From: Elusimicrobiota bacterium
Lineage (GTDB): Bacteria; Elusimicrobiota; Elusimicrobia; UBA1565; UBA9628
Direction: 5' to 3'
Length of the DNA: 64,000 nt
NCBI GenBank assembly: GCA_016182905.1
Contig: JACPFR010000004.1
Location: 124,001 to 188,000, forward strand
The notes under the pieces were generated by a model. That model had not been told where the DNA came from. It made no database searches and saw only the letters and a program-made list of their open reading frames with translations. A program made the translations under genes and the position numbers. Shown piece after piece: positions 1-8,384 of the stretch. Within the stretch, counting starts at the first letter, position 1. The number at the start of each line of letters is the position of its first letter.

Positions 1-1474
1 TCTCCGCCACCTCGGGGCGAAGGACCTTGATGGCCACCTTGCGCTTGAGCGCGCGGTCCTCCCCCTCGTAGACGACGCCCATCCCGCCCTGGCCGAGCCG
101 TTCTCCCAGGCTGTAGCCGGCCGGGACCGCCGGCCTCATAGGTGGGGCGCCCCGGTCGGCCGAGGGCACCCGTGATCGCCCCGTGTCCCGGAACTTCGGG
201 AAGAGCGCGAACGAGAAGAACAACAGGGCCGTACCGATAGCGCCGAACCACACCGGCCACGCGCGGCCGCTCTTGCTTGGAACGGCCTTGCCTCCGTTGA
301 GGGCAAGTGCCTCCTCGTAAACGGGGGCGAATTTCGGGTCGAGCGCCGCGGCGCGAGCGAGATCGGACAGGCGTTCCTCGGCGCGGCCGAGCGACCGGAA
401 GGCCTCGGAACGGGCGACGTAGGCCTGGGCATCGTTGTTATCGATGGCCAGCGCGCGCTCAGCCTCGGCCAGGCCTTCCTGCGGACGGCCAAGGTCGGTC
501 AGGTCGCGGGACAGCAGGTGCAGGGACCTCGAGTCGCGGGGGTTTAGGGCGACCGCCTTTCGAGCGTCCTCGGCTGAATCCTGCAATCGGGTCAGCAGGC
601 GCCGGGTCAGCGCGCGCAGATGGAACGCTCCGGCGTCCGACGGGTTCTCCCCGATGCGGCGTGTCAGGACGGCTTCGGCTCCAGCATAGTCCTTGATCGC
701 GATCTTAGTGCTGGCCTCGCGATAGACTGCGTTGGCGTGCAGATCGGGCATGACGGCCCCGGCGGGAATGGTCGCCGGGCCACGAGTGGCGCCGCCGGCC
801 AGCGCACCGAACGAGATGGGCGAGGCGAGTATGGCGCCGTTGCCCGTCCCCTCGTCCTGGCGCATGCCCGCCGCGAGCTCGGCGATGCGGGACTTCACCG
901 TCCTCTGATCCACGCCGGTCTTCACGGGGGCGGTGAGCTTCACGAACGACTGCAAGGCGGGGTCCTCGGGGTGGCGGGCCAGGGCCGCGACGGCGTACTC
1001 GCGGGCGGCGGCGGTGTCGTTCGCGTTCACCAGGCGGGCCACTTCCTGGCGGGACTGCTCGGCCTCCGGGGTCTGCGCCTGAGGGAAGGTGACCGGGGGC
1101 CGGGCCTGGGCTCCGGTCTGCTCGCCGAGGACGCCGGCCGACACGATCCCGCCCACCATCGCCGGGATGTTCGCGTCGACCGTGGTGTCGGAGTCGACGG
1201 CGGTCGGGACGACGCGGCACAACCCGTTGGGAAGCACGCCGTTCGCGCAGGCGTTGCCGGTGGGGTCGTTCTGAACGACGCCGTCCTTGCCGGCGACCTC
1301 GGGACGGGGCTTAGGCTTGACCGCCACGCAGCCGCCATTGCCGTCGCTGGTGGTGCCGGTTTTGCAGGTGACGACAGATGCATCACTGACTTCGTCCTCG
1401 TCGCCTAGAGCAATAGCCGAAGATGCGGCCGAGCAGAGGACGACGGCGAGAAGAAGAAATCGGGAGTGTTTCAT
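1..1474 (-). CDS. Receptor-type Ser/Thr protein kinase with periplasmic TPR region (C-terminus outside window)
   Basis: The frame is open from ATG 1474 to the window edge (about 491 residues). It starts with a signal peptide (MKHSRFLLLAVV.., cut near residue 22), then a Cys-containing low-complexity stretch, a TPR-like helical repeat region (about residues 245-400), and one membrane segment (about 406-426). A Hanks-type kinase domain begins near residue 450: the glycine loop GQGGMGVVYEG and the ATP-binding lysine in VAIKV (about 480) are visible, and the catalytic loop lies outside the window. With a signal peptide and one TM, the TPR region should be outside the cytoplasm and the kinase inside. 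Most bacterial PknB-like kinases have the reverse order (kinase first). A canonical promoter (1491-1519) precedes it. Confidence 0.85.
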   Translation of the reverse strand, partial: MKHSRFLLLAVVLCSAASSAIALGDEDEVSDASVVTCKTGTTSDGNGGCVAVKPKPRPEVAGKDGVVQNDPTGNACANGVLPNGLCRVVPTAVDSDTTVDANIPAMVGGIVSAGVLGEQTGAQARPPVTFPQAQTPEAEQSRQEVARLVNANDTAAAREYAVAALARHPEDPALQSFVKLTAPVKTGVDQRTVKSRIAELAAGMRQDEGTGNGAILASPISFGALAGGATRGPATIPAGAVMPDLHANAVYREASTKIAIKDYAGAEAVLTRRIGENPSDAGAFHLRALTRRLLTRLQDSAEDARKAVALNPRDSRSLHLLSRDLTDLGRPQEGLAEAERALAIDNNDAQAYVARSEAFRSLGRAEERLSDLARAAALDPKFAPVYEEALALNGGKAVPSKSGRAWPVWFGAIGTALLFFSFALFPKFRDTGRSRVPSADRGAPPMRPAVPAGYSLGERLGQGGMGVVYEGEDRALKRKVAIKVLRPEVAE

Positions 1475-1490
1475 AATGAGGGGTACCCGG

Positions 1491-1519
1491 AGTGTAACCC
1501 CGGCCCCGAACTCTGTCAA
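1491..1519 (-). promoter_or_regulatory. Sigma70-type promoter of the kinase gene
   Basis: On the minus strand TTGACA (1519-1514), a 17-nt spacer and TACACT (1496-1491) form a textbook promoter. Transcription would start near 1484, leaving a leader of about 10 nt before the ATG at 1474. Confidence 0.7.
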
Positions 1520-1643
1520 GGTAGGCTTAACCCTCCTTTAATGGCCTAGGCCTACTGGAGCAAGAAGACCTAGGCCGATTACCGGGTCTCACCCGGGACA
1601 TAGGCCTCAGGGAGGGCGCCCATAAGGCGCCTACAATTCGACT

Positions 1644-2321
1644 ATGAGAATAAAGACCCACCCCATCACCGCGGTCCTGACCTCGGCCTACCTTTCGGCC
1701 ATGCTCACCTCGAGCCTCGCCCCCATCCGCAACAACGCCATTTTCGCCGCCGCGGTCGACCCTTCGGCCGCCCAAAAGGCTCTCAAGAACGCCGTCACCG
1801 GTCTCGATGCGTCCGGCTGGGCCGCCGCCGTCGCCGCGACGCCCACGCCCGTCCCGCCGGCGCCCAAGAGCGTCCCCGTCGACCTGATGCCCAAGGCCGA
1901 TCCGATCATCAACGAGGAACTGCTCGCCAGGCTGATCAAGCGTACGCTTGCCTCGAAGAAACCCACCACGTTCGACAAAGATGTCTGCCGAGTCCTCGGC
2001 GGGTGCGACGGCACGACGAACATTCCCGTGCTTCAAGTGTCAGAGCCTCTTCCTGAAGGCAAACACGTCTTCGTCGTTCCGACCGTCGAAGGTTCCAAAG
2101 ATATTTTCATCTGGTTCAGGAATACCGAAAAAACCTACGCGGAATACTATCTGACCGACAAAACCGGAGTCCTGCGCGCCGCCGCAATCGCGGATATCAA
2201 TGGAATCAGATTGATCACCAACGAGCAGGCCGCCGCGAAATACAAGGCCGAGCTGGAGCTCTTCGCCAAGCTCGCCAAGGACCTCCCCCCCGCCGGAACC
2301 GCCGTCGCCGGTAACAGCTAG
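1644..2321 (+). CDS. Secreted protein of unknown function
   Basis: 225 residues. The N-terminus (MRIKTHPITAVLTSAYLSAM..) looks like a signal sequence ending around residues 35-37 (FAAA). A Pro/Ala-rich linker (about 60-75) follows, then a compact domain containing a Cys pair in CRVLGGC (about 117) and an aromatic stretch IFIWFRNTEKTYAEYY. No family is recognised. It is divergent from the kinase gene across 169 nt. A TACAAT hexamer lies at 1632-1637, six nt before the ATG, and there is no clear Shine-Dalgarno, so a very short leader is likely. A strong terminator follows at 2344. Confidence 0.65.
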   Translation: MRIKTHPITAVLTSAYLSAMLTSSLAPIRNNAIFAAAVDPSAAQKALKNAVTGLDASGWAAAVAATPTPVPPAPKSVPVDLMPKADPIINEELLARLIKRTLASKKPTTFDKDVCRVLGGCDGTTNIPVLQVSEPLPEGKHVFVVPTVEGSKDIFIWFRNTEKTYAEYYLTDKTGVLRAAAIADINGIRLITNEQAAAKYKAELELFAKLAKDLPPAGTAVAGNS

Positions 2322-2343
2322 TTTTCATCCCCTTAAAATGGAA

Positions 2344-2375
2344 CGGGCCCGCTCGTCGCGGGCCCGCTTTCTTTT
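2344..2375 (+). terminator. Rho-independent terminator
   Basis: A perfect 9-bp GC stem (CGGGCCCGC 2344-2352 with GCGGGCCCG 2358-2366, 5-nt loop) is followed by TTTCTTTT. It closes the unit of the secreted protein ending at 2321. Confidence 0.85.
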
Positions 2376-2392
2376 CGTCTTCGATCGAAGAT

Positions 2393-2541
2393 TCTGTCTG
2401 GGCCATTAGGGTCTCCCCGCTTCCAGAGCGAAAGACCCTCGTTGAATTACTCATCTTCCAGTATCCTTAGGCTATCAACTCTGTAGCTCGGGGAATCGGC
2501 CCCGGGGTATCCACGATCCGGCCTCAACCGGATGAGTCCAG
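2393..2541 (+). promoter_or_regulatory. Structured 5' leader element, copy 1 (candidate cis-regulatory RNA)
   Basis: This 149-nt stretch matches 5563-5711 without gaps and with 10 mismatches (about 93% identity, counted by eye), although the flanking genes are unrelated. Conserved helices: AGGGTCT 2408-2414 with AGACCCT 2433-2439, enclosing CGCT/AGCG (U-A here, U-G in copy 2); CGGGG 2489-2493 with CCCCG 2500-2504; ATCCGG 2516-2521 with CCGGAT 2528-2533. The 3' half (2474-2541) is nearly invariant. A terminator-like hairpin follows directly, then the ATG at 2591. It matches no riboswitch class I know. A TATCCT hexamer (2462-2467, present in both copies) means a promoter plus leader is also possible. 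Confidence 0.6.
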
Positions 2542-2542
2542 G

Positions 2543-2576
2543 GGAAGCGAGCAATGCTCGCTTCCTCATTTTTATT
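2543..2576 (+). terminator. Terminator-like hairpin at the end of leader copy 1 (possible attenuator)
   Basis: A perfect 10-bp stem (GGAAGCGAGC 2543-2552 with GCTCGCTTCC 2556-2565, 3-nt loop) is followed by TCATTTTTATT. It sits between the conserved leader and the start codon at 2591, where a riboswitch expression platform would be. A Shine-Dalgarno (AAAGGA, near 2580-2585) follows the U-rich run. Confidence 0.6.
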
Positions 2577-2590
2577 GCCAAAGGAATCAA

Positions 2591-3850
2591 ATGAAACGCC
2601 ACTTAGCGATTCTTAGCGCCAGTCTCACTCTCCTCGCAGGTCAAAGCTTCGCGCGTGAACCGCAGGCCCCCCCCTCTCCAATCGCAGAGGGAGCCTCCTC
2701 GCAAACTGGGACCATCCAGACCAGGCCCAATTCCAGCGGCTACGGGGCCGTGACATTGTATGTCGGGAAATACGGCGAGACCATAGAACTCCCCTATTAC
2801 TGGTCCACCATGGTCGAGGTGAAGGGTGAGACGGAGGTCGTGTACTTCCATCGCAATTTTTCCGACGACAAGGGCCTCGCTCCATTCAAACCGAAGCCGT
2901 CGAATTACAAGCTAGATGATTTCGCCCGACTGGAGCTCATGGAACTCATGGTCATTCCCAAAAGGGCTCCCGGCGGCCTCCGTAGCCTAGCGGAGTTGCG
3001 CGCCGCCAAAGACAAAGAGAGCGCGAAAGCCGGCGCCGAGTACCGAATGGTCGATGAAACCAATGAGTACGCATGGCCTCGCGGGACATTCCATGCCAGA
3101 ACCACACGACCTTACCGCGCCGTCCAAACCTACACCGAGTCGCAGCATGAATTCTTTATTCTCACGACCGGCGGCATTCTGAACGAGGGAGATTTCGGTC
3201 TCAGCGCAAAGCGCGCGGAGGATTACAACTACACGCTCGATCGCGCGCTGGAATCGCTTCGAAAACACGTCATTTCCGGTTCACACCCGTCCCAGGAGGA
3301 TTCCTCGTCCGGGAATTTGTTCATTCCCGCCGGCGAGTTGTCCCCGCACTTTTTTTCGAGCTTCAAGGCTTTCCGTTTCGTCATGCTCTTCGGGATTCTC
3401 GGAGGGGCGCTGACGGGCCTCGCCTTTTGGCCGGGGACGAGCGTTCGTGCCCGCCGGACGAGGTACTTCGGCAGAAGCCTGTTCGTCTTCGCGCATCTCG
3501 CCGCGTTGGCCGGATTCATATCCGTCTACCTCCCCATCGCCATCACCGGCGTAAAATGGCGGGTTTCGAACGACGCCACTCTTCTTCCCGTGATGCTTGT
3601 TCCACTGATCAGCGCTTTCGCGGCCCGCCGCCTCGGGAGTGCCCGCGCTGGGCGAGTCCTGGTCGCGACGGGCGCAATCGCTGTGCTTTGGGCTCTCCTG
3701 ACGATCCTGACCCGGGGTCCCGGCGACCGACTGCCCGCCGAATTCGGTGTCTTCGGCAACACCGTGATCCTCTACTTCCTTGGACTGGCGTTCGGAACCG
3801 CATTCGCCCTGTTCATCGACCATTCACTTGACACCGGGGAATCCCGATGA
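2591..3850 (+). CDS. Membrane protein with signal peptide, exported domain and about four C-terminal TM helices
   Basis: 419 residues. A signal peptide (MKRHLAILSASLTLLAGQSFA) precedes an exported domain (about 25-245) with an aromatic-rich core. From about residue 255 there are roughly four or five hydrophobic segments (around FVMLFGILGGALTGLAF, LFVFAHLAALAGFISVYLPI, TLLPVMLVPLISAFAA and VILYFLGLAFGTAFALFI). The exported domain would face the periplasm. It is the first gene of a three-gene operon under leader copy 1, and its stop overlaps the next start (ATGA at 3847-3850). No family is recognised. The block 2.6-8.2 kb uses more A/T-ending codons and lower GC than its neighbours. Confidence 0.65.
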   Translation: MKRHLAILSASLTLLAGQSFAREPQAPPSPIAEGASSQTGTIQTRPNSSGYGAVTLYVGKYGETIELPYYWSTMVEVKGETEVVYFHRNFSDDKGLAPFKPKPSNYKLDDFARLELMELMVIPKRAPGGLRSLAELRAAKDKESAKAGAEYRMVDETNEYAWPRGTFHARTTRPYRAVQTYTESQHEFFILTTGGILNEGDFGLSAKRAEDYNYTLDRALESLRKHVISGSHPSQEDSSSGNLFIPAGELSPHFFSSFKAFRFVMLFGILGGALTGLAFWPGTSVRARRTRYFGRSLFVFAHLAALAGFISVYLPIAITGVKWRVSNDATLLPVMLVPLISAFAARRLGSARAGRVLVATGAIAVLWALLTILTRGPGDRLPAEFGVFGNTVILYFLGLAFGTAFALFIDHSLDTGESR

Positions 3851-5013
3851 AGCCCCTGGTCATCGCGGTCCTGCTGGCGTTCGTGGTCTCCGGGGCTCAT
3901 GCGCAGATGATCAGACCGGACCATCAGGACTTGGCCGGGAGAGTCGCCGATCCGGAACTGCGAGCCATGACCGAGCAGGTGCTGCAGCGGAAGAACCATT
4001 ATTACGTACAAGAGGCGCTCCGGAATCTGGACAAGAAGGGCGAGAACTTCACTTTAATGCGGGTGGAGGTCACCGGCGTCATGTCAAATGACGACACCGG
4101 CGCATACGACAAGAACCTATTCGAGACCCAAATCAAGCCGTCATTCTCCGCCCTCGAAAACATGACGGCCCTGGAAAGGGCCCGCTATAAGTTCCAACGT
4201 CTCATCGACCCAGCTCATACCGGCGAGCTGGTGGGCGATGCCGTCGAATACGCGAACGCGGCGAGGGGCGTGACGACCGAGAATGCACGAAAGAAGCTGG
4301 CGGCTTACCAGGACGCGGAAATCAACGAGCTCGTCGCTCACAGCTGGGGCTGCGAGCTGGTCTATGCCGCGATCTTGAACGGAGACATCCGTCCGCCGAA
4401 GAAGCTGATCGTCGTGGGAGTTCCCGACAACGATCGGAAGAAATGGGCACTCCTCGCGGAGTGGACGGGGACGGAAGTCCACTGGACACGCGCGGAGAAC
4501 GACGCCGTCAGAAACGCGCAGGACCGCGCGGCGCAAATCGGCTTGGACGCGGGTGCCTCGGTCGATTTCAAAGCGAAGTGGGACGCGGTCTGCGCTTCGG
4601 GGACGCCTAATACACGAACCTGCCATCCGCACGAGCGAAAATCCAAGCGGGTGATCATCGAGAAGATCGGCAAGATACCCGGGATGATCGGACATGCCCG
4701 TACGGAGTATTATGATGTCCTGAAGAAGAAGGACGTCCTCAAGCAATCGCACCAACAGCTCCGATCCGCAATGATCGACAGCTACGAAACGGAAACAGAG
4801 CGCGTGAAGAAAAGGGCCCTCGAAGAAGCAGTCGTCGAAGCGCGCGGACTCGTCGCCGAGGCCCGGTCGCAGGCCAACATCGCCCGGCGCGATCACGACG
4901 AACGCCTGAAAAACGCCTACGCCGACCTGGCCCGGCGGTCCTGCGATCACCCGGGAAGCGTGTCTCAGGCGGAATTGGATGCACTCCCAGATCTTACGGA
5001 ACGGACGCGATGA
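3847..5013 (+). CDS. Exported protein with a hydrolase-like nucleophile-elbow motif; unknown
   Basis: 388 residues with a clear signal peptide (MKPLVIAVLLAFVVSGAHAQ). In the middle (about 155-200), ELVAHSWGCELVYAAI followed by KKLIVVGVPD resembles the strand-Gly-X-Ser-X-Gly-helix elbow of alpha/beta hydrolases, but with AHSWG in place of GxSxG. The C-terminal third (about 285-365) is charged, helical and probably coiled coil. A lipase-like or esterase role is only a suggestion; the fold could differ. It overlaps the previous and next genes by 4 nt each (ATGA), so the three are translationally coupled. Confidence 0.6.
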   Translation: MKPLVIAVLLAFVVSGAHAQMIRPDHQDLAGRVADPELRAMTEQVLQRKNHYYVQEALRNLDKKGENFTLMRVEVTGVMSNDDTGAYDKNLFETQIKPSFSALENMTALERARYKFQRLIDPAHTGELVGDAVEYANAARGVTTENARKKLAAYQDAEINELVAHSWGCELVYAAILNGDIRPPKKLIVVGVPDNDRKKWALLAEWTGTEVHWTRAENDAVRNAQDRAAQIGLDAGASVDFKAKWDAVCASGTPNTRTCHPHERKSKRVIIEKIGKIPGMIGHARTEYYDVLKKKDVLKQSHQQLRSAMIDSYETETERVKKRALEEAVVEARGLVAEARSQANIARRDHDERLKNAYADLARRSCDHPGSVSQAELDALPDLTERTR

Positions 5014-5549
5014 ACACCATGCCGCCCGGCCTTGGGGATTGCAGCGGATTGTTGTACGGCATGCTTCTTAAGGGCGCGACCGCGGATCAAATACGCGCGT
5101 GGTCCGAGCGGGAAGACCCCGCACCCGCGAAGCCCGAATCGAACCCGGTTCGAGCCGTTCCGATCATTCCGTGGGATCCCGCGCCGATCCGAGGCACCCC
5201 CATGGGCGTGTTCCCGACTCTATTATCCGCGGCGAGGGACCTTTCCGTCACCGCCTGCGGAACTCCCGACCGCGTCTCTATCGATAGCGTCCTGACCATC
5301 CGGCTCGGCGATACCGCCTTCTCGCGGAACGACGAGCGGATCGCCGACGAATCAGCGCTCGGTCTCGGGCCCTGCGAGAGCCGCCTTTTCCGCCGATTGA
5401 TCGAAGTCATCCGCAACGGGGAAGGACCCGGGATCACCGTCCGCTGGGTGCAAGAGACCGCCGCAGCCTACCGCCCCGCCCCGGTGTATTACCCTCCTCC
5501 GTCGGGAGGACGGTGCGAGGATTACGGAAACCTCCGCTGCCCCCATTAA
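5010..5549 (+). CDS. Unknown protein, last gene of leader-1 operon
   Basis: 179 residues starting MNTMPPGLGDCSGLLYGM; no convincing signal peptide or membrane segment. It has two Cys near the C-terminus (CEDYGNLRC) and a Pro/Tyr-rich tail (YRPAPVYYPPPSGG). The start is set by the 4-nt ATGA overlap with the upstream stop. It could be a cytoplasmic or surface-associated partner of the two upstream envelope proteins. No family is recognised. Confidence 0.5.
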   Translation: MNTMPPGLGDCSGLLYGMLLKGATADQIRAWSEREDPAPAKPESNPVRAVPIIPWDPAPIRGTPMGVFPTLLSAARDLSVTACGTPDRVSIDSVLTIRLGDTAFSRNDERIADESALGLGPCESRLFRRLIEVIRNGEGPGITVRWVQETAAAYRPAPVYYPPPSGGRCEDYGNLRCPH

Positions 5550-5562
5550 AAAAGAAGGAGAC

Positions 5563-5711
5563 TCTGTCTGGGCCAATAGGGTCTCCCCGCTTACAGGGCG
5601 AAAGACCCTCGATGGATTGCTCAACTTCCAGTATCCTTAGACCATCAACTCTGTAGCTCGGGGGATCGGCCCCGGGGTATCCACGATCCGGCCTCAACCG
5701 GATGAGTCCAG
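5563..5711 (+). promoter_or_regulatory. Structured 5' leader element, copy 2
   Basis: This is the second copy of the element at 2393-2541, with a constant offset of 3170 nt and no indels. Helices AGGGTCT/AGACCCT (5578-5584, 5603-5609), CGGGG/CCCCG (5659-5663, 5670-5674) and ATCCGG/CCGGAT (5686-5691, 5698-5703) are kept. Ten substitutions cluster in the first half. Here the last bases GTCCAGA (5706-5712) can also pair with TCTGGAC (5742-5748), enclosing the downstream hairpin. It precedes the lipoprotein gene at 5763. Confidence 0.6.
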
Positions 5712-5712
5712 A

Positions 5713-5740
5713 GAAGCGGTTGAACGCCGCTTCAATTTGA
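5713..5740 (+). promoter_or_regulatory. Hairpin at the end of leader copy 2
   Basis: GAAGCGG (5713-5719) pairs with CCGCTTC (5727-5733) and is followed by AATTTGATT. It holds the same position as the stronger hairpin after copy 1, but with unrelated sequence, so a hairpin seems to be required here. The T-run is weak, so termination is less certain. Confidence 0.45.
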
Positions 5741-5762
5741 TTCTGGACCGAGGCCACAAGAG

Positions 5763-6602
5763 ATGAAGACCGCCGCCCTCGCCGCGCTGCTCACCTTCAT
5801 CGCCGGATGCGGAAAGCCCGAATCCCCGGCGCCAGTGGCGCCGCACGCCCCTGCGCTGGCGATGCCCACGCAGACTAATGAGAAGCACCCAGTCCCCGAT
5901 GAGATCAAGAAGCTCGACGCCCTAGTCGACGCCGACCAAAGGCTCGAAGACAAGAATACGCGCACCATGGTATCACCCGCGCCCGCCGGGTTCACCCCCG
6001 AACCCATCGGGCGAAAGGTTCACCTCAGGCTCGTCCTCGAGAAAACGAAGATCCGCGTCGGAGAGCCCGTTCGATATCGCCTCGAGATGACGAACGTCGG
6101 CCGGGCGCCGATCAATTACATCGAATACGACTCGAGCGTCTTTCGTTGGGGCGGATTGCTTGATTCGCTTCGAACTATCAGGTTCATGCTCACCGACGCC
6201 AAAGGGCGGAGTCATCGCCTCGAGCCCACGCTTGGGGGCAGGACGGAACCGTTAAAGCCGATGTCCGCCCCATTCACTGCCGAACAAATGGCCGAGAGCA
6301 CGGCGAGCACGACTTTCAGGGCCAGAATCGGCCCCGGGGAGACTCTCCGAAGCCTCGGCGACGGGGATTCCCCCTCGGAGCCGTTCCGGACGATGATCGT
6401 CCGAAATGAGTTCAAGACTCCGGGCCGCTATCGCATCCACGTCGAATTCGACGATCGGCCGCGGCCTCTGACGGAAACCTACATCGAGATGGCGCTTCAT
6501 TACAAAACACTCGAAGCGATCAAGAAGGACCACGCGAAATGGGTCGCCGATGCGTTGGGCCCCATTTCCACCGACCCCGTAGAGTTGGAGATTGTGCGAT
6601 GA
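5763..6602 (+). CDS. Putative lipoprotein with Ig-like/beta-sandwich domain
   Basis: 279 residues. MKTAALAALLTFIAGC is a lipobox-type signal (Cys 16), followed by a Pro/Ala linker. From about residue 80, HLRLVLEKTKIRVGEPVRYRLE.. and a later GRYRIHVEFDD give the alternating pattern of an immunoglobulin-like or proteinase-inhibitor-like beta sandwich. Function is unknown. It is the first gene under leader copy 2 and overlaps the next gene by 4 nt (ATGA at 6599-6602). Confidence 0.65.
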   Translation: MKTAALAALLTFIAGCGKPESPAPVAPHAPALAMPTQTNEKHPVPDEIKKLDALVDADQRLEDKNTRTMVSPAPAGFTPEPIGRKVHLRLVLEKTKIRVGEPVRYRLEMTNVGRAPINYIEYDSSVFRWGGLLDSLRTIRFMLTDAKGRSHRLEPTLGGRTEPLKPMSAPFTAEQMAESTASTTFRARIGPGETLRSLGDGDSPSEPFRTMIVRNEFKTPGRYRIHVEFDDRPRPLTETYIEMALHYKTLEAIKKDHAKWVADALGPISTDPVELEIVR

Positions 6603-8236
6603 GGCGCGCGTTCCTAGTCTTCATCTTGACGACGTCGCCAGTACGCGGGTTCGCCGCCCTCTGCTCGGTCGCCAACGCCGGTGTTCCCTGCGCGCCCGAC
6701 CCGGGGCCTGATACGGATGCGGCAAAGCAGAAAATCCTCGATTTGATCACCGCTGCGCAAGTCGCCGAACAAGACATCGCGCCTCTAAGGGCGGCATACA
6801 TCGCCATCCGCGGCACGACGGCTCCGAATACAGACAAGCTCGCGGCCGCCCAAGCGTACCTTGCTGCCTACACGATCCAAGAACAGACATATCAGAAAGC
6901 GATGACTTTGACCGCCGACCTATACCATGTCAAACCTCGACACGATGGCCCATTCGAAATCCAGGCGCCGTCCGAACCAGCGGACGCCTATGTCGCCAAA
7001 CTGACGGCGCGATGGAACCCCCGTGTCACTGAATCCGGTAAAGGGGTGATCCTCGCGGTGAAGATCGACGGGACGGACGGCCGGTCCCACTACAGCGGCA
7101 CGATGGCGATGGACCCGCGCAAACCCCGCGGCCGAATGGCGCTCACCACGGCGGATGGTCGCGTCCTCATCCTCAAGGAAACATTCGCGATCGCCCGGGA
7201 GCGCGACAATCCCGGCTATCTCGCGCGTGTCCTATATCACGAATCCCAGCATTTCGACCGGCTTTCCTGGAAGGATAAAAAAGGGAAACGGCACGGCTGG
7301 CAGCATATCGACAAGGAAGAAATGGCCGCGTATAAATTCGACTTGGATCACATCAGTGCGTTCGGACTCAAGCAGAAGGATGTCGACGAGATTCGACAGA
7401 ATTACATGGACTATGGCGCAGCCGTGCTCAGCGGCGTCCCTCTGGACGACAATACCCTCACCCCCGCGCAAGAAGCCGTCTGGAAGAACCACTATGAGAA
7501 CATCCAGGTCAATATCGAGAAGGAATTCTCGCGACTGGCGGAGAAAGTGGCAGCCGAACGCGCCCGGCAAGAAGCGCTGCAGAAACGGATCGAGGAAGAG
7601 AGGTTGGCCCGCGAACGCCAGGAGGCGGAGCGCAAGGCTCGGGAGGATGCTGAGAGTGAGCGCCAGGCGAAGCAGCGTGCGGAACTCTATGCGCTTCAGG
7701 AAACAGAGAACGAAGTCGCGCGTTGTTGGTATCGGCTCAACTACATTAGCCGCACCGATAGAAGGATAATCGGCTTCAAGGATGAGGACTATTCACATTA
7801 TTTCACGCCGGGCCCCCTTGATTTGCCAGGTCTAAAAACAGTTCTTTTGGTCACGCGGGCGTGCGATCTGGTTCGCGCCGGGATCCCCCCTGAAAAGATC
7901 AAGGCTTGCAATGATTCCGCCGCAAGTCTTCAAAATCCGATGAGCTATCCCCTTCGAGCCAGAATCGACCATGCGAATGAGTTAAGCAATCGAGAATGCG
8001 TCGACTACATCCTGTCTAATTCATCGAATATCTCGGATTCGGGGTCGTTCGACAAAGTGGTCAGGGCATATCAGAAGACCATCATGAAGAAAAATTCGGA
8101 CGCCGCAAAACGGGCCCGGGAAGAATCGGCTCGCGAGGAACGCGAGCGGAAGCGTGCGGGGCGTGGAGAAGGGACTCATCAGCCGCAAGACCCCGGCTGC
8201 TCCGTGGAAAACGGCGTCAATGGCTGTCCAAGATGA
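6599..8236 (+). CDS. Exported putative zinc metalloprotease with coiled coil
   Basis: 546 residues from the ATG at 6599, chosen because it overlaps the upstream stop (ATGA) and starts a signal peptide (MRRAFLVFILTTSPVRGFAA); an in-frame ATG at 6539 would lie inside the previous gene. The HExxH motif HESQH is at about residues 214-218, with a Glu-containing helix (KEEMAAYKFD) about 20 residues on, the spacing expected of a gluzincin third ligand. A long charged coiled coil follows (about 305-365), then a C-terminal domain with several Cys. Protease activity is inferred from the motif only. GC is low: hand counts of two 60-nt lines gave 50% and 57%. Confidence 0.65.
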   Translation: MRRAFLVFILTTSPVRGFAALCSVANAGVPCAPDPGPDTDAAKQKILDLITAAQVAEQDIAPLRAAYIAIRGTTAPNTDKLAAAQAYLAAYTIQEQTYQKAMTLTADLYHVKPRHDGPFEIQAPSEPADAYVAKLTARWNPRVTESGKGVILAVKIDGTDGRSHYSGTMAMDPRKPRGRMALTTADGRVLILKETFAIARERDNPGYLARVLYHESQHFDRLSWKDKKGKRHGWQHIDKEEMAAYKFDLDHISAFGLKQKDVDEIRQNYMDYGAAVLSGVPLDDNTLTPAQEAVWKNHYENIQVNIEKEFSRLAEKVAAERARQEALQKRIEEERLARERQEAERKAREDAESERQAKQRAELYALQETENEVARCWYRLNYISRTDRRIIGFKDEDYSHYFTPGPLDLPGLKTVLLVTRACDLVRAGIPPEKIKACNDSAASLQNPMSYPLRARIDHANELSNRECVDYILSNSSNISDSGSFDKVVRAYQKTIMKKNSDAAKRAREESAREERERKRAGRGEGTHQPQDPGCSVENGVNGCPR

Positions 8237-8384
8237 ACCGTTGCAGGTCTGGCGCCGCATCGATCACATCATTAATCGGTGACCCGATCATTCGCCGCCG
8301 GGTTTGGGGCCCATCGAGCGATCCCGCGTGCTGGCCCGCTTGAGCCATTAACCCCCGCGCCCGATCAGGCGACGCCGCGCTCCT

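Noticed and set aside
2431-2541. Hammerhead ribozyme in the leader element (GGATGAGTCC and GCGAAAG)
   Set aside because: The core would need CTGATGA and a stem II matching GTCC just before GAAA. Here it reads GGATGAG, and no GGAC precedes GAAA.
6539-6598. Upstream ATG for the HESQH protein
   Set aside because: It would put 20 charged residues before a good signal peptide and lies inside the previous gene; the ATGA overlap at 6599 is preferred.
8237-8384. Terminator or small gene between the HESQH protein and the Exb operon
   Set aside because: There is no stem with a T-run and no frame with a plausible start; the 148 nt show nothing I can support.
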